In this document: piece after piece, positions 31,706 to 43,855 of the stretch | Layout: each line of letters starts with the position of its first letter | Position numbering within the stretch: the first letter of the stretch is position 1 | From: Dolomedes plantarius | Taxonomy: Eukaryota > Arthropoda > Arachnida > Araneae > Dolomedidae | Length of the DNA: 64,000 nt | Direction of reading: 5' to 3' | NCBI GenBank assembly: GCA_907164885.2 | Contig: OU015495.1 | Span: 105,944,045-106,008,044, forward strand | Program-made: the position numbers and the translations under genes | The notes under the pieces: model-generated | The model's input: only the letters and a program-made list of their open reading frames with translations | The model's database searches: none | What the model was told of the DNA's origin: nothing

Positions 31706-31868
31706 ATCAAAACGGAAAATCTGTGTAAATTTGTATTTTTTTTTAAGTTTGACTAAACTCTATTTACAGAAATATATGAGTTTATTTAAAGTTTCAAAAT
31801 TCCATTTTTTCCAATATACAAACGTAGTATTGGCTTATCAGTGTTTATTCGTCTACATGTAAGTACTA

Positions 31869-31929
31869 ATAAGCATGGATAACTGGGAGTTATCATGCTT
31901 AACTATAGGATGCGTTATAGTTAAGCATG
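31869..31929. repeat. Nested hairpins around AAGCATG
   Basis: TAAGCATGGATAACT pairs with AGTTATCATGCTTA, and that same ATGCTTAACTATA pairs perfectly with TATAGTTAAGCAT. The two hairpins are therefore mutually exclusive and share one arm. Confidence 0.88.
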
Positions 31930-33230
31930 GTGTACCGTCTAAAATCGATAGGCTGTTGCCTTTTACGCAAATATAGATGACCGGCGTGTTCATTGAGGTA
32001 AAAGTTTACGCTGCTTATTCCTTTTTAAATTCTAAACAAAGAACATTTGTAGCCCCATGCCTAATTTACATCGTTGACTATCCGCGTATATACAACTGCT
32101 TTTATTTCACTTCATATTCTGAAGATTTTTACGTAATTCGTGATACGTAACGCAAAACCAAGCACGTCAATGACTGAGAGGCCCAAACTCAGTTACCACC
32201 GAACTAATTTCGTGTTTTTACTATATCTTAGCCCGAAACTTGTAGATACCTCTTCTCCGATATCTTGTTCATTCACACCTTTCCTCCGATTATCGTAAAC
32301 CATGCAAACAAGCAAAGATGAATGAATCGCAGTGTGTCATTCCTTCTTTTCAATGTCTTATTAGACCACCATTAAAAAGATTTGCCCCAGTCATTCGAAA
32401 GATTTGTCTTATAATTTTCAAAAATATTTGACTAATAAAACAAAATAATTAAAATGATTTATTTTATGATCCACAATGGTTTAAAGCATCAGTCTTATAA
32501 TTCGATTTTATTCAAAAGATTTATCTTAGGATCCATCATAAAAAGATTTGTCTTTTTCGGACTAATAAATGCAGCCCTTTACTGAACAGGAAGAAATTGA
32601 CTTTACGATCGACCGATGCAAATACATCTTAACACTTTGATAATTAAGAGGAAATACAAGAGAATTCCTTAGGAGTTACCAATATATCATTCATAAATTG
32701 TAAAAAAAAGCTTTTGCTGACATGAATATAAGAAGAAAAGTAAAGTTTAGGACTATTTTTTAAGTATCAGGCCCATTTCTATCTTATTAATCTACGCAAA
32801 TGAATGAAATACTTTTCATGCTGATCATCTGAATAGGATACACTGTTTAATGGCATAAGCACAGATTAGATAGTATATACATTTGAGTCGCTTAAAATGA
32901 TTTAAAATTAGGGTGAACACTTTTGTAATAACAGTAAACCACTTTAGTTACTTTTAATTCAACACAAAACCTCCGTATAAAGTAGTAACCAATTCTACAG
33001 TCTTAATATAAGATATTACTGAGACGAATAACCAAAACTTATTGAAGTGACTGCTTAAGTGCTAGGACACTTAAAAATATATAATTTAGTTTGCTATGCT
33101 TGAATAAAAGTATATTGGGAATGAAGAGATTACTTTGCTTTCAGAAATGCCTGAGTTGAAGCAAATCCTGCGTGTAAACTTTAGATTCCCAGAACCGCTT
33201 ATCGGGAAACGATTGTTCAACAGCGTAAAC
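31930..33230. other. Intergenic, nothing identified
   Basis: AT-rich sequence with no supported gene. AAAGATTTGTCTT-like motifs repeat loosely at 32.38-32.56 kb. Confidence 0.5.
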
Positions 33231-33234
33231 TTAA

Positions 33235-33650
33235 GGCTGCTGTTTACTAACCCTATTGGATTCGCTCACCTCAATGTCGACCTATGGAGAGAATTTTCTA
33301 CTATTCACAACTACATAAATGCTGGTAATCCAATAAAAATGGTATTTTCAGATAGCTTGAACTTTTCTGCACATTGCAACAGGATTCATTTTATCAATTT
33401 CGCCTACGAAAGGAATTTAGGAGCGTTTAAAACACACTATTCAAGATTTTCCTTAGAATTTAAATTTTAAAATATTATTTGCATCTGTTTAAAAAAACGA
33501 AAAATGCCCCGAGGTATAACTTTTTTTTCTCTATTATGGAGTACAATTTAAAAGAAAATCTTTCAATCGAAGTTGGCAATCCTTGGACGACTTTTCTCCA
33601 TAGGTTAACACTGAGGTGAGAGAATCCAATAGGGTTTGAATACAGCAGCC
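33235..33650. mobile_element. TTAA-target MITE (piggyBac-like), copy 2
   Basis: A 416-bp element between TTAA at 33231-33234 and 33651-33654. It is collinear with the copy at 30,081 throughout, with many point differences. Open frames inside are incidental. Confidence 0.87.
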
Positions 33651-33654
33651 TTAA

Positions 33655-35400
33655 AACGATATAAACCAGAAAGACTTTTGTACAATAATAATAATAAATT
33701 TTAAGGCTTTAATGTCTTTAGTTTTTTTTGACAGGATAATATGGCTTTACAAAGATTTACGGGCATTTACTCTGAGTGAAAAGTAGTTTGCCACAAAAGT
33801 CCTCTCGCAAAAATGATGTCAATACAATCATATCGTTTCTAAAGATGGTATGGTGAGTGAATTTTTTAACACGCACGATTATTTTCTATTTTGTATAAAA
33901 TTTATACTATAATGTTGACCAGCTTATTGCGCCCTTCCTTAAAAACTTTCATCTCATTTGAACATTTTATGCGCCATCAAAATATGTTTTTAATGACATG
34001 TAATGACTGTTCTTGGAGGGCACGTAAAAATATCATTAGAACGGAACTTGTTTCTCGCCTCGAGGGTTATTACAACGAGATTAAAAATATCTGTCTGCGG
34101 AATCTATACATAGGTGATAAAAATATATACTTTAAATTTTTCTTTCGCATGAACCGAAAAAAAGTCACCATAACTCACAGAATATTTAAATGAAAAATTA
34201 ATTAATTTTATGGAGGGGAAAGTAATGATAATGAACTCAGCCTTTAGTTTTAAAAGCGTACATTCTGCTACGAACGTACTTATGACAATTCTATTTATAA
34301 TTTTCAGTACGAGAATAAGAGTTTGAGAAATATGTTAACCACAGTTTCTAACTACGTCTTGCAAAGTACTATTACTTTTTAAATTCGTGATTAGGCGACA
34401 TTTCGACAATAAATTTTTTTCATGTGCATGCAGTTTAATAAATATATAAGAATCAGAGCATTGCCTTTCAAACCAGAATATAACAAAACTTTATAAATAA
34501 CAGCTGGAAAATAATTATCTAGAGATTTCAAAACATTTTTGAATTTCTGGGACTTTAAGTAAAATAAATATTTTATGGATCCGTAGAGATCTACCCAAAT
34601 GCAACTCACATACAAATAAATGGTCATGGGTACTAGATAGGAACTTCCCACGAAGACCCAAAAGTCTCGTTTAAATCCTGCTTGATACCACTTAATTAAT
34701 TTTAACAGTCGTCACAGTTTTCTTCAAGGCCCTCTTTGGAAATCACTATCAGACATTGTTGGGTGGATTAAACCGCATAATTTGCCACATACCTAAGTTT
34801 CTGAAATAAAAAACCTTTCACAAGAAAGTAGACTTCATGAGGCTAACTAAAATGCCTTTATTTTTCTTATTTTACATAAAAACATAGTAAAAAGGGGATC
34901 AATTTGATCCAATAGCTTGGAAGAAAAATATTTACAAAAACTTAACTGTTAAACAAAAATGAATACAGATAAGCGTGTCATGAACGGGCGAAAATTAACC
35001 TACTTAAATTTTGGAAAAAAACTACTTATACTGAATGGGAAAGCTTGGGATAGTTATAGGAAGAAAGAAGGGATACAAGTTTAATGGCTCGACAATTCGT
35101 CGCAAACACATCTAAATATCAAACTTGCTGCGAAAACAGCTACAAGCACTATGGCTGAAAGTCCCAACTCACTCGCAGTATAGTTACTGCTTAAAACCCC
35201 CACCCGCTGAAAAAAACGTACATCTTAAATACTTGTTGTATTTACTTGTACAAACCCCATTGGCTGTGACGCGAGAGCTTCGTAATTCGAGTCCTGCCTT
35301 CAAAGTCGAAAAATCTGCATATTATTTTATTTTTATTTTAAACTATCCGTTCATGACACGTTTTTAAATATCGCGTTTTCCGACGAAGAGAGAACAAATA
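33655..35400. other. Intergenic, nothing identified
   Basis: AT-rich sequence. A B-box-like AATTCGAGTCC near 35,287 lacks a partner A box. Confidence 0.5.
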
Positions 35401-35414
35401 CTACAGCCATTCAT

Positions 35415-35740
35415 TTGGATGTGTTGTTGTTGTTGTTTCCAATCCCCCTGGTGTAGGAAAGCCTACACCAAGAGACCCCCGCCGCAAAAGAGAATCACAG
35501 ACAATATCCTGCTCATCTGACAGCTGTCTTAAAGAGACGCCCATACATTCTAATAGGTGAGCAGGAGAAGCCGGAAGGGAGCAAGGACAAGCAGAAAAGG
35601 ATTTCTCCCCCTCCACGAATTTCATACTACGGAGGTGTCCGCTTCGAAGTCACGTCATGGCCGTCTGGAGAGATCTAGAACTCCTGCACTGCAGAGAAAG
35701 GTCTGGGCCCTTTGCAGCTAACCAGTGGTGAACAGGGGGA
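35415..35740. other. (GTT)n followed by hairpin and GC-richer body
   Basis: (GTT)n at about 35,423 is followed by a perfect hairpin, GGTGTAGG with loop AAAG and CCTACACC, and then about 280 bp of higher GC with no supported frame. The same (GTT)n-plus-hairpin order occurs at 26.8 kb. Confidence 0.45.
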
Positions 35741-35935
35741 GTACGCCAAGATGAATTTATTCTGATTTTGTGAAGGGAATGAATTTTCGAAGGCCATAAG
35801 ATGGAAGAATTGGGATCAGGGTAATAACTTTTGGATGTTCTTCTGCCTATAAATTCTTTAAGCCACTTCTAAGGTTGATCACAGCGACAAGGCGGGACAG
35901 TTTAGTGAATAGAATTTCAACCAGGATTACAGAAA

Positions 35936-36178
35936 ATGGTGGATTCGGTTCCTTCGTCGGCCGTGGTCAGTTTTCTATTAGACAAGAAGGACGAAAAAGA
36001 TGTTGGGCCATTGTTTGCTTTAAAAAAGTGCAAGAAGGCTACGTATTACAAAGTAGACTTGTTAAACATGTTGTTATATTTAGTATGTGTCGACAGGCGT
36101 TTTGAATTTCTCCCACAAGAATATCCTAATGCGTTTCTGAACGCAATGGATGTGCTAATACGTGAAAAGGGGAAATAA
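35936..36178 (+). CDS. Small unrecognised open frame (80 aa) or exon
   Basis: ATG to TAA, with balanced amino-acid use (DKKDEKDVGPLFALKK, then hydrophobic LLNMLLYLVCV and an amphipathic C-terminus). A TTACAG acceptor-like site lies a few bases before the ATG. It has no known motif, no repeat borders and no neighbouring exon that I could join. It could be a short gene, the last exon of one, or a decayed transposase piece. Confidence 0.35.
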   Translation: MVDSVPSSAVVSFLLDKKDEKDVGPLFALKKCKKATYYKVDLLNMLLYLVCVDRRFEFLPQEYPNAFLNAMDVLIREKGK

Positions 36179-37684
36179 TGTTAACAGCATAAACACTAAA
36201 AAATAGCATTATTCACTATCATTTATCAGGATGCCTTCAAATCTTGACCTCACACTGTGCTGGATCACCCTACATTCGTAGTTTTGAGAAAAAAAGTCAC
36301 ACACCTCTCTACACTTTTCAAGAATGTACTGCTTCTGCTTAAAGTCTTCAATCACGCCAACCGACATTTAATTTCGGGGACAAACTCCGTCACCAAACCC
36401 CATAAACTTTCTAAAAATGATGAAGATGAGTCATTAGGTATCTGCTATTCATGCGCATTCAATAGACCATGGCCATGTTTGAAAACTGAATTATTTGTGT
36501 GGCTCCTTCTCAAATGTAGTAAATATTTACAGCATCAAACCATCTAGAGCAGGTGAAAAGTGACACCCACGTCGTCACATGCCCATCATCTGTCTCTATA
36601 TTGTTATCTTTTACACGAAAGCAAAGTTGTTACGAAATCGACGTCAACACAAGCTAAAAATATATATTTTCGAGGCTGTCTTTCTTAAACAACAATTTTT
36701 ACTACATACCGTTACCCTTCCGTTATTTACATTTTTTCCCCTTAAAGCAAAATGTCAGGTGTTTTTTTTATTATGCAGAATTCAGCATAAGCGAATGTAT
36801 GTTCCCACGTACGCAAACTTACATAAATATTCAAGAAAATCTGCTGGTTTCAAATCTGCAAGTTTGAAAGTAGAATCAACATCCTCCTAAAAGTAATTCA
36901 ATAATTCGTCTTTCAGATTCAGTCTAAAAAAACATGACAGCAAATCAGTTTAACCCAACCAGTTTATTTTATAAAACCTATATTATAATATATTTCCCAT
37001 CCTATGGATGGAAATTTTTATTTCAAAATTATTAAAATTTCACATGCACTCCTCATTTTCATACAACATTTCTTTTGAAAAAAAAAACACTTTGATAAAT
37101 ATTCAAACAGGCGAAAAATATATTTCACTACATCGAAACTGCATTCATATTAATATATTCAGTTAAATAGATTTGACCACGTGCCTTTGCGGAAAACTGT
37201 TTCATTGAATTAACGAAAAAAATGGCCGTTAATTGGAAAATGATGTAATTATTTAAAATGAAAATTTAATTTGAATTCCGTAGTCGTAATGGCGAAAATT
37301 CGCCGTCCGAATTTTGTTCGAAGACAGTAATTAAAGAATCAGCTTCTGCAGATCATTTAATATTTAAAATGTTTACAAATACTTGATTATATTCTTAAAT
37401 TAGGAATTCTAAATACAAATAAAGTATTAAAAGTTTGAAATTTTTCTTCTCTCCTGATATTGATGGAAATAATTACATATGCAAAACTAATTATCCTCGT
37501 TAACTACTCCATGCGATCACTAATTAATTCTTTTATCTTTGGCGTTGTCTATAAATAAGAAAATTAGTTTCATTATTCTGACTATCAGCGAGAAAATGTA
37601 AACGAGTTTTAGAAATTCAGACTTTGTTTATTTAGAAATTCAGCGACTCCATGCTTCTTATTATAGAGGAAAATTTTTATGCCA
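36179..37684. other. Intergenic, nothing identified
   Basis: AT-rich sequence with several short frames and no recognisable product. Confidence 0.5.
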
Positions 37685-37701
37685 TATATATATATATATA
37701 A

Positions 37702-37731
<30 letters not shown>
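37685..37731. repeat. (TA)n(CA)n(TA)n compound microsatellite
   Basis: A short symmetrical TA, ACAC, TA tract just left of the MITE at 37,755. Confidence 0.95.
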
Positions 37732-37734
<3 letters not shown>

Positions 37735-37754
37735 ACCTCCTAGATATTGAACTA

Positions 37755-38186
37755 CAGGTTATCCCCGTATAACACGGTACTTCTATAACACGGATTCACT
37801 TTAACACGGTTCGAGAATTGGGAGCATCCCCATATAACACGGTGCTTTTATAGCACGGGTTCACTCTAACACGGTTCGGGAATTGGGTAAAACCCTCGTA
37901 CAACATGAAATGTAACAAAAATTGTTACCAGTTGATGCTCATGCTGAGGAGATCATATAGAATGAATAATCCTCTGGAGAAATATTTACGAAAATAATAA
38001 ATAAGTATTTTACTCCTGAAAAAAAGGGATAATAAATACTACGTAAAGAAGGATGTAACAGCATGTTTTTAAATTTTTGGAGTCTAATCCCCCTTTTCGC
38101 ACTAGTTCTTTGCTTCGTATAACACGGATTCGCATAACACGGCAATTTTTTGGCACGTAACTCCCATGTTATGCGGGGGTTGCCTG
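37755..38186. mobile_element. pogo/Tigger-type MITE
   Basis: A 432-bp element with ends CAGGTTATCCCCGTATAACA and mirrored CAGGCAACCCCCGCATAACA, flanked by TA at 37753-37754 and 38187-38188. Internal AACACGG repeats match the element at 7,818, so it is the same family. Confidence 0.9.
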
Positions 38187-40642
38187 TACTTTATTATGAA
38201 TTTGACCCCTAAAATATGGAGACGTATAATAACGATTAATCAGCGTCTTCTTTTGATGAGTAATAGTTCTCGTGACTGGATGTAATTAATTATGGTAAAC
38301 TACTTTCTCTTCTATCAATGTAGCAAGTTTGTATTGTTTAAACATAATTAATATTTTTCCTTATAAAGTCTTTAACCTTTTTTTATCCTCCGAGGCACCC
38401 TATATAAATGATAAATGAAATATATGAAATACGTACATTTGGATTATATTGCGAGTAACTGCCGTGATTTATCACACAATATATCGCCCTTAAAAAAGTA
38501 TATTTTGTTAATTCAATTTTATTAGAAAAGAAATTGTTTTACTAAAAGCAATGAATCGTCATTATATAATCGTGATGGAGATAATTTTTTTTGCCCTTAT
38601 TTTGGATTGTATCTTATATAAACTGCCATGAAAAATTTCAAGCATATGAAATCATTAATTATTTGCAGTAGATTTTCCTTTTACATAAAAAAGATGTTTC
38701 AAGATGAAAAAAGAAATGAAAAAACAGAGTTTGGTTCATCTATTTGTTTGGTTTTCGCTTTTTAAATAGTAAATTTTTTAGTCATGTTCCGGAGGTATGT
38801 TAATTACGTATACTAGCATTTGGTAACACGACAGGTGTTAGTTCTCATAACAGTTTTCATACTTTCTAGGAGTGTTGTAATTATAGGTTGTAACACATTA
38901 GGTTTATACTACTGTAATCCGTTGCAGCAACTGAATATAATCTAAAAAATACGTACAAAAAGCGTTAAATATGTCCATAAATTTTTCTTAGAAGTTAAAA
39001 GGATTTGCGGAATGAGGAATCGAATTCAGAAACAGTTTTCTCTGTAAAGGATTGCCGAAGATACTGTCTTCATAGTTTTGGTATTTTTTTCCGTTAGAAT
39101 TTTTAAATATCCCACAAAAGCGAAAGATAAGATAGATACTTTTGTATTCAGCTCAATGTTTTATTACAGACATAAATTATTAAAAGTTTTAGGTTTTATA
39201 AAAATTCCCATAACCTTTTTCAGCCTCTTTTTTACATTGGTTTTTTTCATGTTATTAATATGTTAATACGTTATGTAATGTGACGTTACAAGTTTTCTAT
39301 TGTTACAAAAATCGAAGCTGGCAGATCAAGCATTTGTTGCATTTTGTCTACATACTCACCATGCCAAGATGATGACCTGTGGGTTATTTACCAACGACTG
39401 CAATTTACCAGAACTCACAGATGACATCTTAACATTTGTGTTGCGACAAACAACGACATTCGAGGGGCATCGTGTCACTTCCAATGTTATATGAGATATA
39501 ACCCAAGTTCCCAGTTTATATGAGATACAACCCAAAATAAGGGTAACAAATTTATCTCCACCACGATTATATAATGACGATTCATTGCTTTTAGTAAAAC
39601 AATTTCTTTCCTAATAAAATTGAATTAACAAAAGATACTTTTTTAAGGGCGATATATTGTGTGATAAATCCCGGCAGTTACTCGCAATATAATCCAGATG
39701 TACATATTTCATATATTTCATTTATAATTTATATGGGGTGCCTCAAAGAGGAGAAAAAAAGGTTAGAGACTTTATAAGGAAAAATATTAATTATGTGTAA
39801 ACAATACAAACTTGCTACATTGATAGAAGAGAAAGTAGTTTCCCATAATTAATTACATCCAGTCACGAGAACTATATTACTCATCAAAAGAAGACGCTGA
39901 TTAATCTATATATATAAAACAGTTCCGTAACTGACTCATTCATTCATTCACTGACTGACTGACATACAACGCACAGACCAAACCTCTGAATCTAAAGGGC
40001 TGAAATTTTGCATGGCGATTCTTCTAATAGTGTAAGGGTGCACTAAGAAAGATTTTTCAAAAATTCTTCTTAGATTTTTTAAAATTAAATTTTTAAGCTG
40101 TTTTTTAAACTTTTTTTACGTTTGCATTTAAAATAATACATTGAGGGTTATAAAATTTATATCACGAGAAAGATCATAAAAATTCCTTCAAAATGAAATT
40201 TTTTTCGAATTTTTATCTCCATTTCCTGATTTTTGGTGAATTTTTAAAGGTTAATTTTTAGAATTTAATTTATTAAACGCTGATTACGTGATTTCTTTTT
40301 TGGTACTTTAAATAAATTTATCGCCACGTGCGTAACAACTAAATAAACAAAAAATATTTTTTTCTCTTTCTAATTCAGCAGACGATTGGATATTATCAAA
40401 AAAAAATGCATATCCCTTACGATTTTTTTATAAATATATATATATAGATAGATATATATTTTACATCAATTGTATACATTGATCATCGCATTTATTATAA
40501 ATATATATATTTATTTTTTGGCATAAATTGCATACGTTGACCGTTGTATTTAATTTGAATGTACTCCGCAGCGAAGCGCGGGTTTTCAGCTAGTCGTTAA
40601 TATACGTCTCCATATTTTAGGGGTAAAATTCATAATAAAGTA
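38187..40642. repeat. Long inverted repeat, about 440-bp arms
   Basis: 38187-38625 is the reverse complement of 39516-40642 once the 689-bp Helitron in the right arm is removed, with a few percent of mismatches by eye. The left arm starts at the TA duplication of the MITE at 37,755. The right arm ends at TA followed by CAGG. The roughly 890-bp spacer is non-coding. Confidence 0.93.
39905..40593 (+). mobile_element. Non-autonomous Helitron
   Basis: It starts with TCTATATATA and ends with CTAG. A 3' hairpin CCGC-GAA-GCGG (40566-40581) sits 12 bp from the end, and insertion is between A and T. The uninterrupted site is preserved in the other arm of the inverted repeat (near 38,233). All four Helitron hallmarks are met. 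No Rep/helicase is encoded. Confidence 0.93.
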
Positions 40643-43269
40643 CAGGTAAAATAAAGAATCGCGGTTTGTAATTGAAATTGACTCCAGTGATCAATGAGAC
40701 CGCACCCGTTGTAAGACCAACGACCTCCACCCGATTTACAGTGAACATTACACTCGACGTACCACCCAAAGCGACCATGACATATGGACACATCCAGCTG
40801 CAAATCCTTAGAATCAGTGTCCGTGTAGTTGGCGCTACTCTAACAGCACAGCAGCACAACGACGACATATAGGGATTCCATAATCGCTCATATTACCTGA
40901 GTATATGAGAGAGTAATAGTACATCCTTATATCATTCCAAGTATACATTACGAAAATAGACTCACTGTAATATTTACGTATAATTAATGTAGTATCATTA
41001 CTGCAGCGACTGGAGGAGATGGTTCCAGATCTGTTCCTTTCCGATATGATTTTGAAATGATAAAATTTCTTGTTTTAGACTGAAGAGAGTGCAATTTATT
41101 ATCTTCTTCACTTTTAACTCACGTGTTGATTTTATATGCCCAAAATGGGTTTGATTCATATCGTTTTATTTCATTATTCATTTATTAATAATATTAATTA
41201 TATTTTCTCCAGTCCGGTGAAAGTTTAGTATCATCTGTTGTATTCAACAGATATATTCACGGGATTTAAATTGATAATAACTACAAGATGAAAAGAACTT
41301 TTTATATACCATGTTTTTAAATTTTCTGTTGAATCATATAAACTTGACAGTTCTATGCATCAATAAATACTTTAAAATTATTTTGATGAATTATACCATA
41401 AACTTGAAAGAAAATGAAGTTAATTGGAAGTTAACTTGCGTTTAGCTTTTCGTTCCCGTCCCGGCCGATAGATGGCAGCACCATTCTATAAAACAAAATT
41501 AACTGAAAATGAATTCAATTCTACTTAAAGATGGCTAAAATTATTAAAATAATGCATTGTCATCGTGTTCTGAACTATTATAAGAGTTTCAAATGTCTAG
41601 CTAGTCGGGAAGTTAGTTAAAAATCGATTGCAAGATTCGTACTGGACAAACACACACACAAACAAACAAGAAAGCGAGTTAATAAAAACATTTTAAAAAT
41701 ACAATAGATCCAGCAAATTTGCTTTAGGAAGGTGGTTTAAAATCCCCCAAAAGGGATAATTAGCAAAAATATCTATATACCTAAGCATTAATTGTAAATA
41801 CCTTGGAAAAAAATTGAACATACAAATAAAACTAAACAATACACTGAATCGCTACAGTCAGCATTTAGAATTACTATATCAGTAATGTAGGATCATACAT
41901 ACAAAACACACATAGACAGAGCAATACAAAGCATATTGTAAGTGACGGAATACAAGTACATGAAACCACAGTAAAGTTATTAAACTTTACAAAGCATAGT
42001 TGTATACAATACGGTAAAACATAGCTTATATGTAGTATGATATATAAGACAATTCTGCTCTTTATAATCTCAGATAATTTTAGTATACTAGATGACTGCA
42101 AAATTACACATATTCTTCTAAGTATCTTGCGATTCCTTTGCACTTAATTGCTTAGATCGTCGGTGAAACGCCCCTGTTTGCAGATAGATTCCGAATTTGC
42201 GATTTGTGAAATTTATCTCAGAAACATTCATCACGCCTAGTTATTTAAATTATGCGTAATAGAATGTATCAAATAACGATAAATATAATGAATGTTTATG
42301 CTATACATTCTTTTTATCGTTGGAAACATAAAGACAGCAAGGATACATTACAGTGTATTATAATAGGCGAGTACAAAATTCCCAGTACTGAAAACACCCT
42401 TGAGAGCCTCATAGAATCCCTTTTATATTTAAAGGCAAAAGTTTTGCAATTTCCTCCTCCTATTTCAATGAATAGATGACCAAATAAAAACTGATGGAAA
42501 AAAAGTACGTTGAAAACAGGTGAGAGAAACATTTTTTTCTTTCTCGAAGCAAAATGACCGAGCGAAAAGGAGATCTCCGAACTCATTAAAATACCCGAGT
42601 TTCCGTTTTAAAAATTCCAATTCTGTGGAGGCTTGCGTTGTCTTTCCGCTGAATTAACTTCACTGCAAAGAACACGGGGGAAAGAGAGTAACTGGGTACG
42701 AATCGATTTTTTCTCTTATTTCTTTTTAATTTCATTTTATTATTATTATTTTTTGTGTTGAGTGTGTGGGTGCGTAGTTGTGTTAGAAGAAAAGTTGTAA
42801 GACATAGAATTGCAAATTTAAATTCAGGAAAGGAATAGATAATTGAGCGGTACTGAGATGGAGAGTTTTGTACCACAAAATAAATGATGCACCTTCTTTT
42901 AATATGTTTGGTATTACCCGAGCGAAGTCAAAAAGGTTTCTTCCAAATTCTGTAGCGTATTTTGAGAGCGGTCTGATAGGGCTATAATTTCGATGACGGT
43001 AACATTTGTAATGTTTTATCTGATCTTACATGGCTGCAAACATTTTACGTGACTATTAATACATTGTGGTACGAAAATTATTTGTCGGGTTATATCTAGG
43101 GCTGTGATTTTGCCACAACTAAATTTTTACTATATTTCGAATATTTTTTCTCGATTTCCAAAAGAGTTTTCGACAAAACATCATTTTTGCGAAAATTGAA
43201 AATGAATGGTCCAGTTTGAATATTTTCTCGACTGAAACAATTTTTAGGATATAGGGAAGAAATCTGCCA
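40643..43269. other. Intergenic; GC-richer island at about 40,670-40,880
   Basis: A roughly 200-bp GC-richer segment is open on both strands without a recognisable product or repeat borders. The remainder is AT-rich with nothing identified. Confidence 0.4.
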
Positions 43270-43855
43270 AAAATAAACTAAGAGCAGAAATTGATAACAG
43301 AATCAAAATGGCTAATAAATGTTTTTTGGGCTGAGAAGACAATTGAGATCTAATCTCATCAGTCGCAAAACTAAATTAAGAATTTATAAGACACTAATAC
43401 TGCCTGTCTTATTTTACGCAAGTGAAACATGGACCTTGACCATAGACACGCAGCTCTCACTGGACATGTTTGAGAGAAAAATCCTGAGGGCTATCTTTGG
43501 TCCAATGCAGGATGAGGGACATTGGAGAACCAGATATAATTTTGAACTCTATAGGCTTTATGGGCAATCACATATAACACAAGTCATCCGTAGTAATAGA
43601 TTGAGATGGCTTGGCCATGTTTGGAGAAAATAATCCCACTAAGATCTGGACATTTAAACAAACCAGAGGGATCCCGAGCTAGAGGTAGCCCACCGACTAG
43701 ATGGTTAAATGGCGTTGAAAAAGACTTTAAAGACTTTGAAAATTAAAAATTGGAAAGGAGTCGTCGCAGATAGAAGACTCTGGACGGAGCGCGGGGATTA
43801 GGCAGCCAGGGCCTGTAGGGGTCCGTTGTGCTTGTGAAGAAGAAGAAGGCAAAAT
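43270..43855 (+). pseudogene. LINE reverse transcriptase C-terminal remnant
   Basis: The translation contains IYKTLILPVLFYASETWTL and RLRWLGHVWRK, the conserved C-terminal signature of RTE/CR1-like non-LTR retrotransposon proteins. There is a one-base shift at a T run near 43,320 and stops after 43,633, then a remnant of the WKGVVADRRLW motif and a (GAA)n-like 3' tail. The 5' end is truncated, as is usual for LINE copies. The RTE clade is a tentative call. Confidence 0.8.

Noticed and set aside
33135..33470. 111-codon plus-strand frame
   Set aside because: It spans the border of the TTAA MITE, and its sister copy at 30.1 kb has no equivalent frame.
35275..35300. tRNA B box (AATTCGAGTCC)
   Set aside because: No A box at the right distance and no cloverleaf could be drawn.
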